NCBI RefSeq assembly: GCF_000305785.2
Contig: NC_018868.3
Span: 310,001-374,000 of the forward strand
Origin: Simiduia agarivorans SA1 = DSM 21679
Lineage (GTDB): Bacteria; Pseudomonadota; Gammaproteobacteria; Pseudomonadales; Cellvibrionaceae
Reading direction: 5' to 3'
Length of the DNA: 64,000 bases
Shown one piece after another: positions 16,225-27,059 of the stretch. Made by a program: the position numbers and the translations under genes. A model generated the notes under the pieces. The model was given only the letters and a program-made list of their open reading frames with translations, was not told where the DNA came from and made no database searches. The stretch's first letter is position 1. The number at the start of each line of letters is the position of its first letter.

Positions 16225-16995
16225 TCAGTCTTTGCTGTCGTTGCTTGATTTGATCCGGCCCTCGATCACGGCATCAATCCCGCGCTGCATGGCAGCCACC
16301 ACTTTGTCGTCGATATCCAGGCTGAACGCGAAGTAATAGTCGTTGGTTTTTAACACGTACACCACTTCGTAGTTCTTGGAATCAATACCGGAATCTTCCA
16401 GCGCCTGCTGCCAGCCATCCTCGCCAAAGGCCCACATATCGATGCGGCCGGCTTTGAGCATTTTGCCGAGGTAATTGACGTTGTTGGCAAGCGTAATCAC
16501 GTGCTTGGGAATCTCCAGCTCGCGCAGGTAGTACTCACCGGCATCATCGCGAATAGCGCCGATGCGATATTGGCTGAGCTCGGCCGCTGTTTTGATATGC
16601 AAATTGTTTTTTCTGGGAGCAACGATGACGTAACGTTCGGTCCCGGTGGGGCCCGCCCATTTGAACAGGGTTTCGCGGCTTTCTGTGCGGATGGTGTTGA
16701 ATAAAACGGTATTCGGTCCTTCCAGTGCGTTGCGATAACCGCGCGCCCAGGGTTGCACCAGAATGTCGCTTTTATTGAGCGGGCTGCCGGCCTTGGCTGT
16801 GGCGGCCAGTAACAGATCGACAGCGGGGCCCTGTAGTTCACCGTTTTCCACAAAGTTGTGGGGCGGGCTGTGTTCGGTGATATAGCGCAGCTGGTTGAGC
16901 GGCAGTGGCTCGGCCATACCCGTGGCGGCGTGCAGCGGGGCGATCAGCGCGACGCAAACGCTTATTAGTGTGCAAAGGGATCTGAAAGCCAGCAT
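16225..16995 (-). CDS. Periplasmic solute-binding protein, family 3-like
   Basis: A 256-residue protein resembling the amino-acid/polar-solute binding proteins of ABC transporters (SBP_bac_3). The start is the ATG at 16995, which gives a clean signal peptide (MLAFRSLCTLISVCVALIAPLHA). An upstream in-frame extension looks non-coding. Typical blocks are LRYITEHSPPHNFVENGELQGPAVDLLLAATAKAG, VLFNTIRTESRETLFKWAGP and IGAIRDDAGEYYLRE. No permease or ATPase genes adjoin it. Such stand-alone proteins are common in this group, and its ligand cannot be read from sequence. Confidence 0.82.
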   Translation of the reverse strand: MLAFRSLCTLISVCVALIAPLHAATGMAEPLPLNQLRYITEHSPPHNFVENGELQGPAVDLLLAATAKAGSPLNKSDILVQPWARGYRNALEGPNTVLFNTIRTESRETLFKWAGPTGTERYVIVAPRKNNLHIKTAAELSQYRIGAIRDDAGEYYLRELEIPKHVITLANNVNYLGKMLKAGRIDMWAFGEDGWQQALEDSGIDSKNYEVVYVLKTNDYYFAFSLDIDDKVVAAMQRGIDAVIEGRIKSSNDSKD

Positions 16996-17384
16996 GACAG
17001 TTTCATTGCAATGTACTTCGCCGGAGTATATCGCAAGGCTTTGCTGAGATTGGCGCTTTGCGTTGAAGTTAATCAGCATACGGGGTCTGTCTAGCACTTT
17101 GGTACCAGGTTCAGTGCTGTTGTCGAAGTGACCTACAGGCGTGTGGTTTACAGGGGCGCCAAGGCGCAGCCTGAAGCCGGCTTTCTCATCGCGGCGAGCG
17201 ATGCACCTCGCAGATGCCTTTCCCCACATGAAGCACAGTCCAGCGGTAGCCTGGACGAGCTGAACGACAAGCCTGTCGTTTAGGAATGTCAGCCACGCCG
17301 CGAGCTTCCCCTAGGCTTCCTGCAGCAGTCGGGTCCTTCATTATCTCTCTTGTATATACATGTATATACAAGTAGTATGCCCTC
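16996..17384. other. Divergent intergenic region with hairpins before hutC
   Basis: The 389 bases between the solute-binding protein and hutC hold no gene I trust. Several small inverted repeats occur (AGCACT/AGTGCT at 17093-17121, GTCCAG/CTGGAC near 17238, ACGACA/TGTCGT near 17270). The right end carries the HutC-type operator. The middle may be a degraded repeat element. Confidence 0.45.
17349..17372 (+). promoter_or_regulatory. HutC-type double operator
   Basis: Two tandem copies of the self-complementary decamer TGTATATACA, flanked by CT and AG, form a perfect 24-bp palindrome. It ends 12 bases before the hutC ATG. Each half matches the TGTA-N2-TACA core of known Pseudomonas HutC sites, so autorepression of hutC, relieved by urocanate, is expected. 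The overlap of the two sites would allow two dimers to bind on one helix face (inference). Confidence 0.75.
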
Positions 17385-18101
17385 ATGAACAACACGACTC
17401 AGCCTCGTTATCTGGCCATTAAGCAGGCCCTGCTCACCCGCATAGAAACCGGGCGGCTGCCCTCTGGCAGCAAGGTGGCGTCTGAGAATGCGCTGGCGCA
17501 GGAATTCGGCGTCAGCCGGATGACTGCCCGGCGGGCGTTGGATGAGCTGGCGGATGAGGGGGTGTTGGTACGTAGCCAGGGGCTGGGCAGTTTTGTGGCA
17601 GATGAGCGGCCCACCGGCAGCCCGGTGGAAATCCGCAATATTGCCGATGAAATCGCTGCCCGGGGCCACGCCTGGCGCTGTGAGGTGTTGGTGTTGGAGT
17701 CACAGGTGGCTCTCGCCAAGCGCGCGCGTCAGCTGGGCGTAGCGGAAGGGCAGACGGTGTTCTTTTCCAGCTTGTTGCACTTTGAGAACGATGTGCCGTT
17801 GCAGATAGAAGACCGTTGGGTGAACCCCCAGGTGGCGCCCGATTACCTGCAGCAGTTGTTCGGTGAAGACAACAATACGCCCAGCGCTTATCTCTCGCGC
17901 GTGGCGCCGTTAACGGAAGCCGATCATTTGATCGAAGCGGTTGCCGCCAGTGCGCGCCAACAGGCGCTGCTGCAAATAGCTGCGTCCGAACCCTTGCTGA
18001 AGGTCAGTCGCCGAACGTCCGCCGCGCAAGGTGTGGTGAGCTACGCTCAGTTATTTCATCCCGGTTCGCGCTTCCGCTTGGGCGGGCACGTGAATTATTG
18101 A
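17385..18101 (+). CDS. hutC: Histidine utilisation repressor, GntR family
   Basis: HutC represses histidine-degradation genes and is released by urocanate. The 238-residue protein has a winged helix-turn-helix at residues ~5-70 (KQALLTRIETGRLPSGSKVASENALAQEFGVSRMTARRALDELADEGVLVRSQGLGSFV) and a C-terminal UTRA ligand domain (LLKVSRRTSAAQGVVSYAQLFHPGSRFRLGG). It lies immediately downstream of a palindromic operator and upstream of hutU and hutH, which it should control. Confidence 0.93.
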   Translation: MNNTTQPRYLAIKQALLTRIETGRLPSGSKVASENALAQEFGVSRMTARRALDELADEGVLVRSQGLGSFVADERPTGSPVEIRNIADEIAARGHAWRCEVLVLESQVALAKRARQLGVAEGQTVFFSSLLHFENDVPLQIEDRWVNPQVAPDYLQQLFGEDNNTPSAYLSRVAPLTEADHLIEAVAASARQQALLQIAASEPLLKVSRRTSAAQGVVSYAQLFHPGSRFRLGGHVNY

Positions 18102-18167
18102 GTATTGATAAAAACCGATTGCCACAAGCAATCCCTCGTTTAACTGCCGATGGAAGGAGACCCCGCC

Positions 18168-19841
<1,674 letters not shown>

Positions 19842-19856
19842 TAAAAAAACATCTGT

Positions 19857-19875
19857 TGCGCGCCAACGGCGCGCG
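19857..19875 (+). repeat. Hairpin between hutU and hutH
   Basis: GCGCGCC-AAC-GGCGCGC forms a strong GC stem-loop 15 bases after the hutU stop. There is no T-tract after it, so it is more likely an mRNA-stabilising or attenuating structure than a terminator. Confidence 0.5.
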
Positions 19876-19903
19876 TTGATAACCACATTTACCAGGCAAA
19901 AAT

Positions 19904-21427
19904 ATGGACAATTTTGAAATCAAACCCGGCAAATTAACTTATGCCGACCTGCATCGCATCCACAGCCGCCCGCATACCTTTTCATTGCATTCCGATTGTG
20001 TCGAAGCAGTGAATGCGTCTGCGGCCGTGGTGCAGAAAGTGATTGATGACAACCGCGTGGTTTACGGCATCAATACCGGTTTCGGGCTACTCGCTAATAC
20101 CCGCATCAAGCCCGAAGAGCTGGAAGACCTGCAGCGTTCTATTGTGTTGAGCCACGCCGCCGGCATCGGCAAGTTCATGAAAAACGCCACCGTGCGTCTG
20201 CTCATGGTACTGAAAATCAATGCGCTGGCGCAGGGATTTTCCGGCATCCGCCTGGAAGTGATTGAGGCGTTGATGACGCTACTCAATCACGAAATTTATC
20301 CCTGCATCCCTATCAAGGGTTCCGTGGGCGCATCCGGCGACCTGGCGCCACTGGCACACATGAGCGCTGTGCTCTTGGGCGAAGGCGAAGCGTTTTATAA
20401 AAAAGAGCGGGTGTCGGCCAAAACGGCGCTGCGCATTGCCGGTCTTAAGCCCATGACACTGGCGCCCAAGGAAGGTCTGGCCCTGTTGAATGGCACCCAG
20501 GCGTCCACCGCGCTGGCGGTAGAGGGTTTGTTTTACGCTGAAAACGCACTGGCCTCTGCCACTGTGATTGGTGCGCTCTGTGTGGAAGCGGCCAAAGGTT
20601 CGCGCAAGCCGTTTGATGAACGTATTCATCTGGCCCGTGGTCACGCAGCGCAAATTCATATGGCGGCAGCCTATCGCGATCTGTTGGAACATTCCCAGAT
20701 TGAAGAAAGTCATGCCAATTGTGAAAAGGTACAAGATCCGTACAGCCTCCGCTGTCAGCCGCAGGTGATGGGAGCCTGTTTACAGCAGATGCGCAACGCG
20801 CGCGATATTATTATTACCGAAGCCAATGCGGTGTCCGATAACCCGCTGGTATTTATTGACGATGGCGACATTATTTCCGGCGGTAACTTTCACGCCGAAC
20901 CGGTGGCCATGGCAGCCGATAATCTGGCGTTAGCATTGGCGGAAATTGGCTCTTTGTCCGAGCGCCGCATGGCATTGCTGATCGACAGCAAATTGTCCGG
21001 TTTGCCGCCGTTTCTGGTCAATAATGGCGGTGTGAATTCCGGCTTCATGATCGCTCAGGTAACCTCGGCGGCACTGGCCAGTGAAAACAAATCCCTGGCG
21101 CACCCGGCCAGCGTGGATTCGCTGCCCACCTCGGCCAACCAGGAAGACCATGTGTCCATGGCCACCTTTGCAGCCCGTCGCCTGCGCGATATGTACGAAA
21201 ATACCGTGGGTATTCTGGCGGTGGAATGGCTGGCGGTGTGTCAGGGACTGGATTTCCTGGAAGGGCTGTCTACCTCCGGGCCGCTGGAAAAAGCCCGTGC
21301 TGAGTTGCGTGCTCATGTGCCGTTCTACGACAAGGACCGCTATTTTGCGCCGGATATCGAGCGGGCGGCTGAGTTGATCAGCTTGGGTGTGCTGAAGAAT
21401 CTGGCGAGTAAAACGATTCATCTCTAA
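19904..21427 (+). CDS. hutH: Histidine ammonia-lyase
   Basis: HutH deaminates histidine to urocanate, the first step of histidine breakdown. The 507-residue protein contains the Ala143-Ser-Gly145 triad inside [14 protein letters not shown], which cyclises to the MIO cofactor at the same position as in Pseudomonas HutH. It also has YGINTGFG near the N-terminus and [15 protein letters not shown] (here [12 protein letters not shown]) later. It ends the local hut cluster; hutI and hutG, needed for the last steps, are not in the window. Confidence 0.97.
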   Translation: MDNFEIKPGKLTYADLHRIHSRPHTFSLHSDCVEAVNASAAVVQKVIDDNRVVYGINTGFGLLANTRIKPEELEDLQRSIVLSHAAGIGKFMKNATVRLLMVLKINALAQGFSGIRLEVIEALMTLLNHEIYPCIPIKGSVGASGDLAPLAHMSAVLLGEGEAFYKKERVSAKTALRIAGLKPMTLAPKEGLALLNGTQASTALAVEGLFYAENALASATVIGALCVEAAKGSRKPFDERIHLARGHAAQIHMAAAYRDLLEHSQIEESHANCEKVQDPYSLRCQPQVMGACLQQMRNARDIIITEANAVSDNPLVFIDDGDIISGGNFHAEPVAMAADNLALALAEIGSLSERRMALLIDSKLSGLPPFLVNNGGVNSGFMIAQVTSAALASENKSLAHPASVDSLPTSANQEDHVSMATFAARRLRDMYENTVGILAVEWLAVCQGLDFLEGLSTSGPLEKARAELRAHVPFYDKDRYFAPDIERAAELISLGVLKNLASKTIHL

Positions 21428-21446
21428 GACCTTATCCCCTGATCCC

Positions 21447-21478
21447 GTGGGTGGCCGGCCGGTCACCCACATTTCCTC
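21447..21478 (+). terminator. Possible terminator after hutH
   Basis: A stem GTGGGTG / CACCCAC encloses a GC-rich inner palindrome (GGCCGGCC) 19 bases after the hutH stop. The following tract (ATTTCCTCCTTT) is only moderately T-rich, so intrinsic termination is likely but not certain. Confidence 0.5.
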
Positions 21479-21502
21479 CTTTCCTGCTCACCGTTTCGCG
21501 TT

Positions 21503-22873
21503 ATGATGCCCAAAAACCAAAATGGGGTAGGGCAAGTGGTAAAAAAAGTTTCCATTGTGTTGGCCGTGCTGGTACTGCTGAGCGCTGTGGCAATCATCGC
21601 TATCGGGCCTGCGTATGTGACTCACGCCCCCAAAATGGCAGCGGGCATGGCCGCCAAACTGGCCTGTTCCAGCCGTTATGTGAGTGGCTTCAGTGAACAT
21701 CTGGCCGCGGCAGATCTGGAAAGCTATTCGCCGATTCTGGCACAGGTATCGCTCGATTTTAATGATACTGACCATGCCGTAACGGCACGCTTTCTGGGCG
21801 CATCGCCTTCTGCCCACTTTGTGCCAGGCCTTGGCTGTGCGCTCGATTATGCAGATAAGTCCATTCGTGAAGCGGTGCAAGTACCAGCGCTGCCTGTGTC
21901 CGATGCCCTGTGGCCCGCTGGCGATGGGGTTAACCCACCGCACCCGCAGGCACAAACCCTTCTGGACGAGATACTCAAACAGGATAACGCCGAGGGCCTG
22001 CAAACCCGTGCTCTGGTTTTGATAAAAGAGGGCGAATTGGTGGCCGAGGCCTATGCCGAAGGTATCGATCCGCAAACCCCTTTGTTGGGTTGGTCCATGG
22101 CCAAGAGCATGACGGCTGTGGCCATTGGTCGATTGGTACAACAGGGGCGGGCTTCGGTGGCATCGCAAACACTGTTTCCGGAATGGCAGCAAGACGTGCG
22201 CGCACAGCTGTCGCTGGAACATCTGCTCACCATGACCGATGGATTGGATTTCGCCGAACGTTACGAGCCTGGCACCGATGCCACCCGCATGTTGTTCACG
22301 GAGGCCGGCAGTGCCCACTATGCGTTGACCCGACCGCAGATTCATCCGGCCGGGCGCCGTTTCAATTATTCCTCGGGCACGGCAAACCTATTGGCGTTGT
22401 GGTTGATGAATCAGGTGGGTGGCAGTCCGCAAGCGGTGCAGTCGTTTTTGTTCAATGAGCTGTTTATTCCCATGGGAATGCAGCACACGGTTTTTGAAAC
22501 CGATAGCCTGGGTGTGCCGGTAGGCAGTTCTTACGTATACGCCTCCGCGCGCGATTGGGCGCGCATGGGACAATTGCTGGTGAATGGTGGTGAAATCAAC
22601 GGTGAGCAATTACTGGCACCTGACTATGTTCGCCATGCGTGCAGTCCGAATCCATCCGATAACGGCCGCGCTTACGGTTACCAGTTGTGGCTGAATGAGG
22701 GCGATGCGGCCTTGCGCTGGCCTTCGTTGCCTGTCACGGCTTGCGCCGCCATGGGTAACCGGGCGCAAATGGTGATGATGATTCCAGAACGCAAGATCGT
22801 ATTCGTACGGCTCGGTTGGACCGCCGGGGATTACCCTACCGATGACCGCGTCAGTCGCCTATTGGCGTTTTGA
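21503..22873 (+). CDS. Serine hydrolase, beta-lactamase/transpeptidase-like (class C fold)
   Basis: A 456-residue protein with an N-terminal membrane anchor (VVKKVSIVLAVLVLLSAVAIIAIG). It is followed by a serine-hydrolase domain of the class C beta-lactamase/esterase family. The nucleophile motif is S198-M-A-K201 and the second motif is Y289-S-S291. The region before it (SRYVSGFSEHLAAADLESY) is typical of a large environmental subgroup annotated as serine hydrolases. Substrate is unknown: peptidoglycan, esters or D-peptides are possible. The start is uncertain; two adjacent ATGs and a GTG at 21536 are all in frame. Confidence 0.82.
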   Translation: MMPKNQNGVGQVVKKVSIVLAVLVLLSAVAIIAIGPAYVTHAPKMAAGMAAKLACSSRYVSGFSEHLAAADLESYSPILAQVSLDFNDTDHAVTARFLGASPSAHFVPGLGCALDYADKSIREAVQVPALPVSDALWPAGDGVNPPHPQAQTLLDEILKQDNAEGLQTRALVLIKEGELVAEAYAEGIDPQTPLLGWSMAKSMTAVAIGRLVQQGRASVASQTLFPEWQQDVRAQLSLEHLLTMTDGLDFAERYEPGTDATRMLFTEAGSAHYALTRPQIHPAGRRFNYSSGTANLLALWLMNQVGGSPQAVQSFLFNELFIPMGMQHTVFETDSLGVPVGSSYVYASARDWARMGQLLVNGGEINGEQLLAPDYVRHACSPNPSDNGRAYGYQLWLNEGDAALRWPSLPVTACAAMGNRAQMVMMIPERKIVFVRLGWTAGDYPTDDRVSRLLAF

Positions 22874-22882
22874 GGTAATAGC

Positions 22883-23173
22883 ATGGACGCATTGAGAACA
22901 TTGTTGGCCCTGTGTTTGTTTTTGCTGGGCTGCGCCTGTTTGTTTTATTTTTTCCGCGGCGATGCAGGTTGGAGTGCTGTCGCGCTGGCACTCGCGTTTT
23001 TTGTGGTTGCCCACTGGGTCATTCCCAAAGACCGCCGGCGGCGTGAAGAAGGCTGGGATTGGCTTGAAGTCGCGTGTGAAATTTCTGACCTGCCGTTCCG
23101 GGTCCTCTGGTGGTTTTTTCGCTCGCTCGGGCGATTGCTCAGCAATAAAGTGGATCTGGATATTGATGTCTGA
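22883..23173 (+). CDS. Small membrane protein, unknown function
   Basis: A 96-residue protein starting 9 bases after the serine hydrolase, with GAGG before the ATG. It has two hydrophobic helices (about residues 4-24 and 31-46), then a basic stretch KDRRRREE and an amphipathic Trp-rich C-terminal half (WDWLEVACEISDLPFRVLWWFFRSLGRLL). Likely an inner-membrane companion of the upstream hydrolase, judged only from spacing. The product is not recognised. Confidence 0.6.
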   Translation: MDALRTLLALCLFLLGCACLFYFFRGDAGWSAVALALAFFVVAHWVIPKDRRRREEGWDWLEVACEISDLPFRVLWWFFRSLGRLLSNKVDLDIDV

Positions 23174-23186
23174 TCGGTTCAGCCTG

Positions 23187-23486
23187 CTAGGGAACCTCTG
23201 AATAACTCTGGTGCCGCTCTGGCTACCAGCAAGTTTCGTGCACTAGGCGCGGCTTCGAAGGCATACCGGGGTCTGTCGAGAAGTCGCAACACCGCGCACG
23301 GAATTTGCTGGAAGCCCCGAAGGGCGTGTCCTGTAGCGGCCATCAGCTGGGGCCGGCCATCCGGCGTTGAGCTTCTTGCTAAGGGCTATCGGAATGCCGC
23401 CCAGACCATTAACTACGAAACTCGCCTTGCGGCTGACCGCTACAGGTCGCGCAGAGCGGTACCAGAGTTATTCAGAGGTTCCCTAG
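23187..23486. mobile_element. MITE, 300 bp, with 35-bp terminal inverted repeats
   Basis: The ends CTAGGGAACCTCTGAATAAC... and ...GTTATTCAGAGGTTCCCTAG are complementary over about 35 bases with one mismatch. The element has no coding capacity. CTAG at both outer ends may be the target duplication or part of the repeat. An inner inverted pair (CCTGTAGCGG near 23330 / CCGCTACAGG near 23438) adds further fold-back structure. It lies between two genes, and its right end forms the stop codon of the minus-strand DUF748 gene. The mobilising transposase is not in the window; CTAG-type targets fit IS5-like enzymes (inference). Confidence 0.85.
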
Positions 23487-26305
23487 TTACTGATCTCAAA
23501 TTTTGCCATAGGCCCTTCACAGCGCGCTTTTTCGCTGCAGTCGATTGAAACTGAATGAACAAACACGCGATCGGGCGCCAGGCCGAGTTGATTCAGGAAG
23601 TGTTGCTTGGTGGCCAAGGCGCGGGTTTGACTGAGTTCGTTCAGTGCCGCCACAGGCATGGGCTGGCTTTGCAGCAACGCTTTCTGTAACGCCGCTGGTG
23701 TGTCCGGTACGGCCAGGTTGCGCTCCGACAGAAGGGTTGCAGCGCCGCTTGCCCAGCGATTGTTCAGCGCGTCGGTATCGGCGGGGCTGACCCCTTTTTC
23801 GGTCAGCATCGCTTGCAATGCCTGCGTGCGCAGCTGACGCATCTCGGCTGCAGACACGTCACCGACAATGCCAATACGCAAACTGGGGCGTTGGTCCAGC
23901 GCGTTTTTTAGCGCGTCCAGTTTGTTGGCCGCGTCGGGGGTGATGGACGAGGACAGTTCGGCAAATTCGATAAACCCTAAGTCTTCTTCGCTATCCACAA
24001 GCGATGCCAGCAGATTAAACGGTGCAGTCACCAGCTTCATAATACTGTTGCGTAAGGCAGCCCAGATAATACTACCCACACTGAAGTCCGGGTCGTCGGT
24101 TGTGCCAGAGACCGGTACCGCCAGATCTGCCACACCGTTTTCATCGGTAAGCAATGCCAGTGCAAGCCGCAGCGGAATATCCACCAGACGTTTGCTGTTA
24201 ATGCGCTCACCCAGTTCTAGCTGGTCGAGCACCACGCGGTTGTTGCCCACGATACGCTTTTGGTCGAGGCCATAATCCATTTCTACGGTGAGCAGCCCTT
24301 TCTCAATTTGCCAGCCGGTAAAGGTAGTGGAGTAGGGATTGAATACGCCCAGGTCCATGGCGGCAAATTTCAAGGACAGATCAATGGCCGGATCGGCCAG
24401 CAGTGGTTTGGCCCAGCCTTTCAACGTGACCGGCGCATAGCCATCGACGTTACCTTTGAAATTGACGGCGATAGGTTGGTCGGCATTGCTGCTGACGGGC
24501 GTTAATTCACCGGTAAAGTTTTGTATCTGCGCGCTGAAGGGCGACAGGGGTGTTTCATCGGTGAAGCCAATCGCGGCATCCTTTAATGCCACGCTGTTTA
24601 TCTGCCAGCGCCAGGTGGGTGCAGGCGCGTCTGGTGGGGTTTGTTGGGTTTCCGGTGGCGTGTCATTGCGCACCAAGGCATTCAGGTTGGTGGTGCCGTC
24701 CTGATTGATGGTGAGACGGCCGGAGAGTGAGTCAATAGCGATCTGTTCAATCGTCAGCTCGCGCTCGGCAAGGCTGACCTTGGCGCCATTCACCGCCAGT
24801 TGACTGAATCCGGTCAGGGCGCGCCCGCGTGCGTCGGAGGTGCGCAGTTGGTTGATCAGCGCCTCGGATTGGATTTGCTTGAGTTCTCCGCCCTCTATCT
24901 GCAGATTCACCTGGGTTTCGAGTTCGCCGTCGGTCACTTTGAGTGCCAGATGATCGTCAATCACCGGATTGGCCCAGGCGAGTGGCAACCGATCCATCTG
25001 TAGTTTTAAATCCAGCTGTTGTCGGGGCGTTTGCCATTGGCCGGTGGCCGCGAGCCGGGCGGTGTTATCCACCAGAAACCCCAGTTGAATGTCGGCCGGT
25101 TCCTCGCCGCTGTTGAGCGCGCTTACGCGAAGGTTAATGGGCGCAAGCTTCAGCACCCGCTGGTCCAGTTCGGGCACGCGCCATTGGACTTCGGCATCGG
25201 TTACAGCCAGCTGATTGATACGCCATTGCCAGGGTTGCGTTGCAGGATCTGCAGTCTCAGCCGCCGTCGCTTGTGTGGCGGGCAGGGCAAACATTTGGAT
25301 CAGTCCAACGGTTTGGTTTTCGTGCCAACTCTGTAAGCTGAGTTTTTCCAGCGTCACCTGCTCGAGCACAGCTGACTGCAAACGGTTGCCCAGCGATTGC
25401 AATCGGACGGAAAACCGGTCGAAACCAAGTTGGCTGTCATTGCCGGTATCACGGGCAGAAAGGGCCAGTTGGTTAACATCAAGAGCGCCCTCGCTCAACT
25501 GCCAATGCAACTGGTCTTTCCAGTTCACCGTGTAGTGGCCATTCAGATTGAATTGGCCGCGGTGGAGTTCAAACGCCAGTTGTGGTTCGGCAAACTCCCA
25601 CAAGGGCATGAGTGACATATTGTGAATAGAGAATTCGCCCCAGGTTCGGGTGCCGGCCGCGGAAATGTGACCGCGCCACTCAATCACGCCGCCGGCAACA
25701 CCTTCGGCGCGCAGGGCGTAGCCGTCGCCATCATCGGATAATGTAGAAAAATCCTCTAATACGAAGGCGATGTCGCGCAGCCCATTAACATAGGGTTTCG
25801 CCCGGGTGGCATCGGTGTACTGCAGTAATTTGGCCTGCAGGGATAAGGTATTGATCCTGACCCGCGGCAAACCTGCCGCGGCGTCATCGGCGGGCGTAGC
25901 GGTGGCCGATGATTGCGCAGCGCGGAAGTCGATAATATCGCTGAAGTTAAACCGGGTCTCGCCGGTTTTCTCGGGTTTTAACTGCAACCCGGTCAATGCT
26001 ATGGCGTCAAAGGTAATGGCCGCTGTGGTCAGTGTTTGAAGCAGGGAGAGATTGACGGTCGCGCTGTCGAGCCGCCACAAGACGCTGCCATCCGGGTTGC
26101 GATCCTCGGCGCCATATACAAACACGGACAGGGTCAGGGGGTTAAATCCTGCCAGATCGTAGTGCAATGCCCTGTTAGTCTGGCTTTGGTAAGCGGGTGC
26201 CAGGAAGGCATTGAGCAGTGGCCAGACAAGGGCCAGGGAACCAAAGAAGTAAACGGTGGTCAGTTTAACCAGCCATTTTGCTATGGTTTGCAATCTCGAG
26301 CTCAT
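23483..26305 (-). CDS. DUF748 (AsmA/YhdP-related) envelope protein
   Basis: A 940-residue protein from the ATG at 26305 (AGGGA is upstream; a GTG ten codons earlier is also possible). An N-terminal membrane helix (LTTVYFFGSLALVWPLLNAFLAP) is followed by a long beta-rich periplasmic region. This includes the DUF748 repeats, the FNPYSTTFTGWQIEKGLLTVEMDYGLD block, LDQLELGERINSKRLVDIPLRLALALL and FIEFAELSSSITPDAANKLDAL. AsmA-like proteins bridge the envelope and are linked to lipid transport. The last codon and the TAG stop abut the MITE terminus. The C-terminus (CEGPMAKFEISN) ends right there, so the original end may have been altered. Confidence 0.88.
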   Translation of the reverse strand: MSSRLQTIAKWLVKLTTVYFFGSLALVWPLLNAFLAPAYQSQTNRALHYDLAGFNPLTLSVFVYGAEDRNPDGSVLWRLDSATVNLSLLQTLTTAAITFDAIALTGLQLKPEKTGETRFNFSDIIDFRAAQSSATATPADDAAAGLPRVRINTLSLQAKLLQYTDATRAKPYVNGLRDIAFVLEDFSTLSDDGDGYALRAEGVAGGVIEWRGHISAAGTRTWGEFSIHNMSLMPLWEFAEPQLAFELHRGQFNLNGHYTVNWKDQLHWQLSEGALDVNQLALSARDTGNDSQLGFDRFSVRLQSLGNRLQSAVLEQVTLEKLSLQSWHENQTVGLIQMFALPATQATAAETADPATQPWQWRINQLAVTDAEVQWRVPELDQRVLKLAPINLRVSALNSGEEPADIQLGFLVDNTARLAATGQWQTPRQQLDLKLQMDRLPLAWANPVIDDHLALKVTDGELETQVNLQIEGGELKQIQSEALINQLRTSDARGRALTGFSQLAVNGAKVSLAERELTIEQIAIDSLSGRLTINQDGTTNLNALVRNDTPPETQQTPPDAPAPTWRWQINSVALKDAAIGFTDETPLSPFSAQIQNFTGELTPVSSNADQPIAVNFKGNVDGYAPVTLKGWAKPLLADPAIDLSLKFAAMDLGVFNPYSTTFTGWQIEKGLLTVEMDYGLDQKRIVGNNRVVLDQLELGERINSKRLVDIPLRLALALLTDENGVADLAVPVSGTTDDPDFSVGSIIWAALRNSIMKLVTAPFNLLASLVDSEEDLGFIEFAELSSSITPDAANKLDALKNALDQRPSLRIGIVGDVSAAEMRQLRTQALQAMLTEKGVSPADTDALNNRWASGAATLLSERNLAVPDTPAALQKALLQSQPMPVAALNELSQTRALATKQHFLNQLGLAPDRVFVHSVSIDCSEKARCEGPMAKFEISN

Positions 26306-26482
26306 AAGGTCGCTTGTTCCCTGCGTGTACGTCACCGGCTGCGTCCCAGTTTACGGCAGCGCCGGCAGAGGTGCCACCGTTGCTCACCATCGCAAGGCTA
26401 TTGAGTATGGCAGGTTAAGCTGTTTATAGTGGGCGCCGTGCCGTGTGGCGTGCCGGTGATGATCATTGCGTGAGGTTGTTGA

Positions 26483-27022
26483 ATGAAGTATCCCTTTTTG
26501 GCTGTAATGGGTGTGTTGCTTTGTATTTGCGCCAGTCCGCTATGGGCGGCCAAGTCGCCCAAAATGATACTGGGTTGGCTGGAGTCCGTGCGGTTGCAAC
26601 AGGCCGACATGCGCATTAAAACCAAGCTGGACCCAGGCGCCAAAACCTCTTCCATGCAGGCCAGCAATATCGAGTATTTTAAAAAGGGATCCAAAACCTG
26701 GGTGCGGTTCGATTTTACAGACACCAACCTGGATACCAAGAAAGAAGAAACGCACCGTTTTGAGGCGCCCTTGACCCGCGAGGTGATTATCAAGCGCCAC
26801 GGCGCGCCCAATATCACCCGTCCGGTGGTGGCAATGCAATTTTGTTTGTTCCATCAGGTCTACCGCGCCGAATTCAGTCTTGCCGATCGGGACAAATTCA
26901 ACTATTCAATCCTATTGGGGCGGTCGTTTTTATCCACGGTGGCGTTGGTGGATTCCGGTGAAATTTTTTTGAGCAGCCCCCAGTGTGAAGGCAATACACT
27001 GATCCAGGAAGCGCTCGAATAA
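26483..27022 (+). CDS. Retropepsin-like protein (RimK/LysX-associated zinc-protease family, PF05618 type)
   Basis: A 179-residue exported protein with a signal peptide (FLAVMGVLLCICASPLWAA). The domain matches the family annotated as putative ATP-dependent zinc protease but considered retropepsin-like: GWLESVRLQQADMRIKTKLDPGAKTSSMQA, then RRPVVAMQFCLF-like and YSILLGRSFL. The active-site triplet, normally Asp-Thr/Ser-Gly, reads Asp-Pro-Gly here. It precedes glpD by 37 bases on the same strand. The biological role is not established. Confidence 0.8.
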   Translation: MKYPFLAVMGVLLCICASPLWAAKSPKMILGWLESVRLQQADMRIKTKLDPGAKTSSMQASNIEYFKKGSKTWVRFDFTDTNLDTKKEETHRFEAPLTREVIIKRHGAPNITRPVVAMQFCLFHQVYRAEFSLADRDKFNYSILLGRSFLSTVALVDSGEIFLSSPQCEGNTLIQEALE

Positions 27023-27059
27023 GGTGCCATTCATCAAGACAGGGAATTGGAGATAAGGA

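Noticed and set aside
16996..17229. 78-residue N-terminal extension of the solute-binding protein
   Set aside because: A signal peptide begins at the internal Met (16995); the upstream part lacks coding character.
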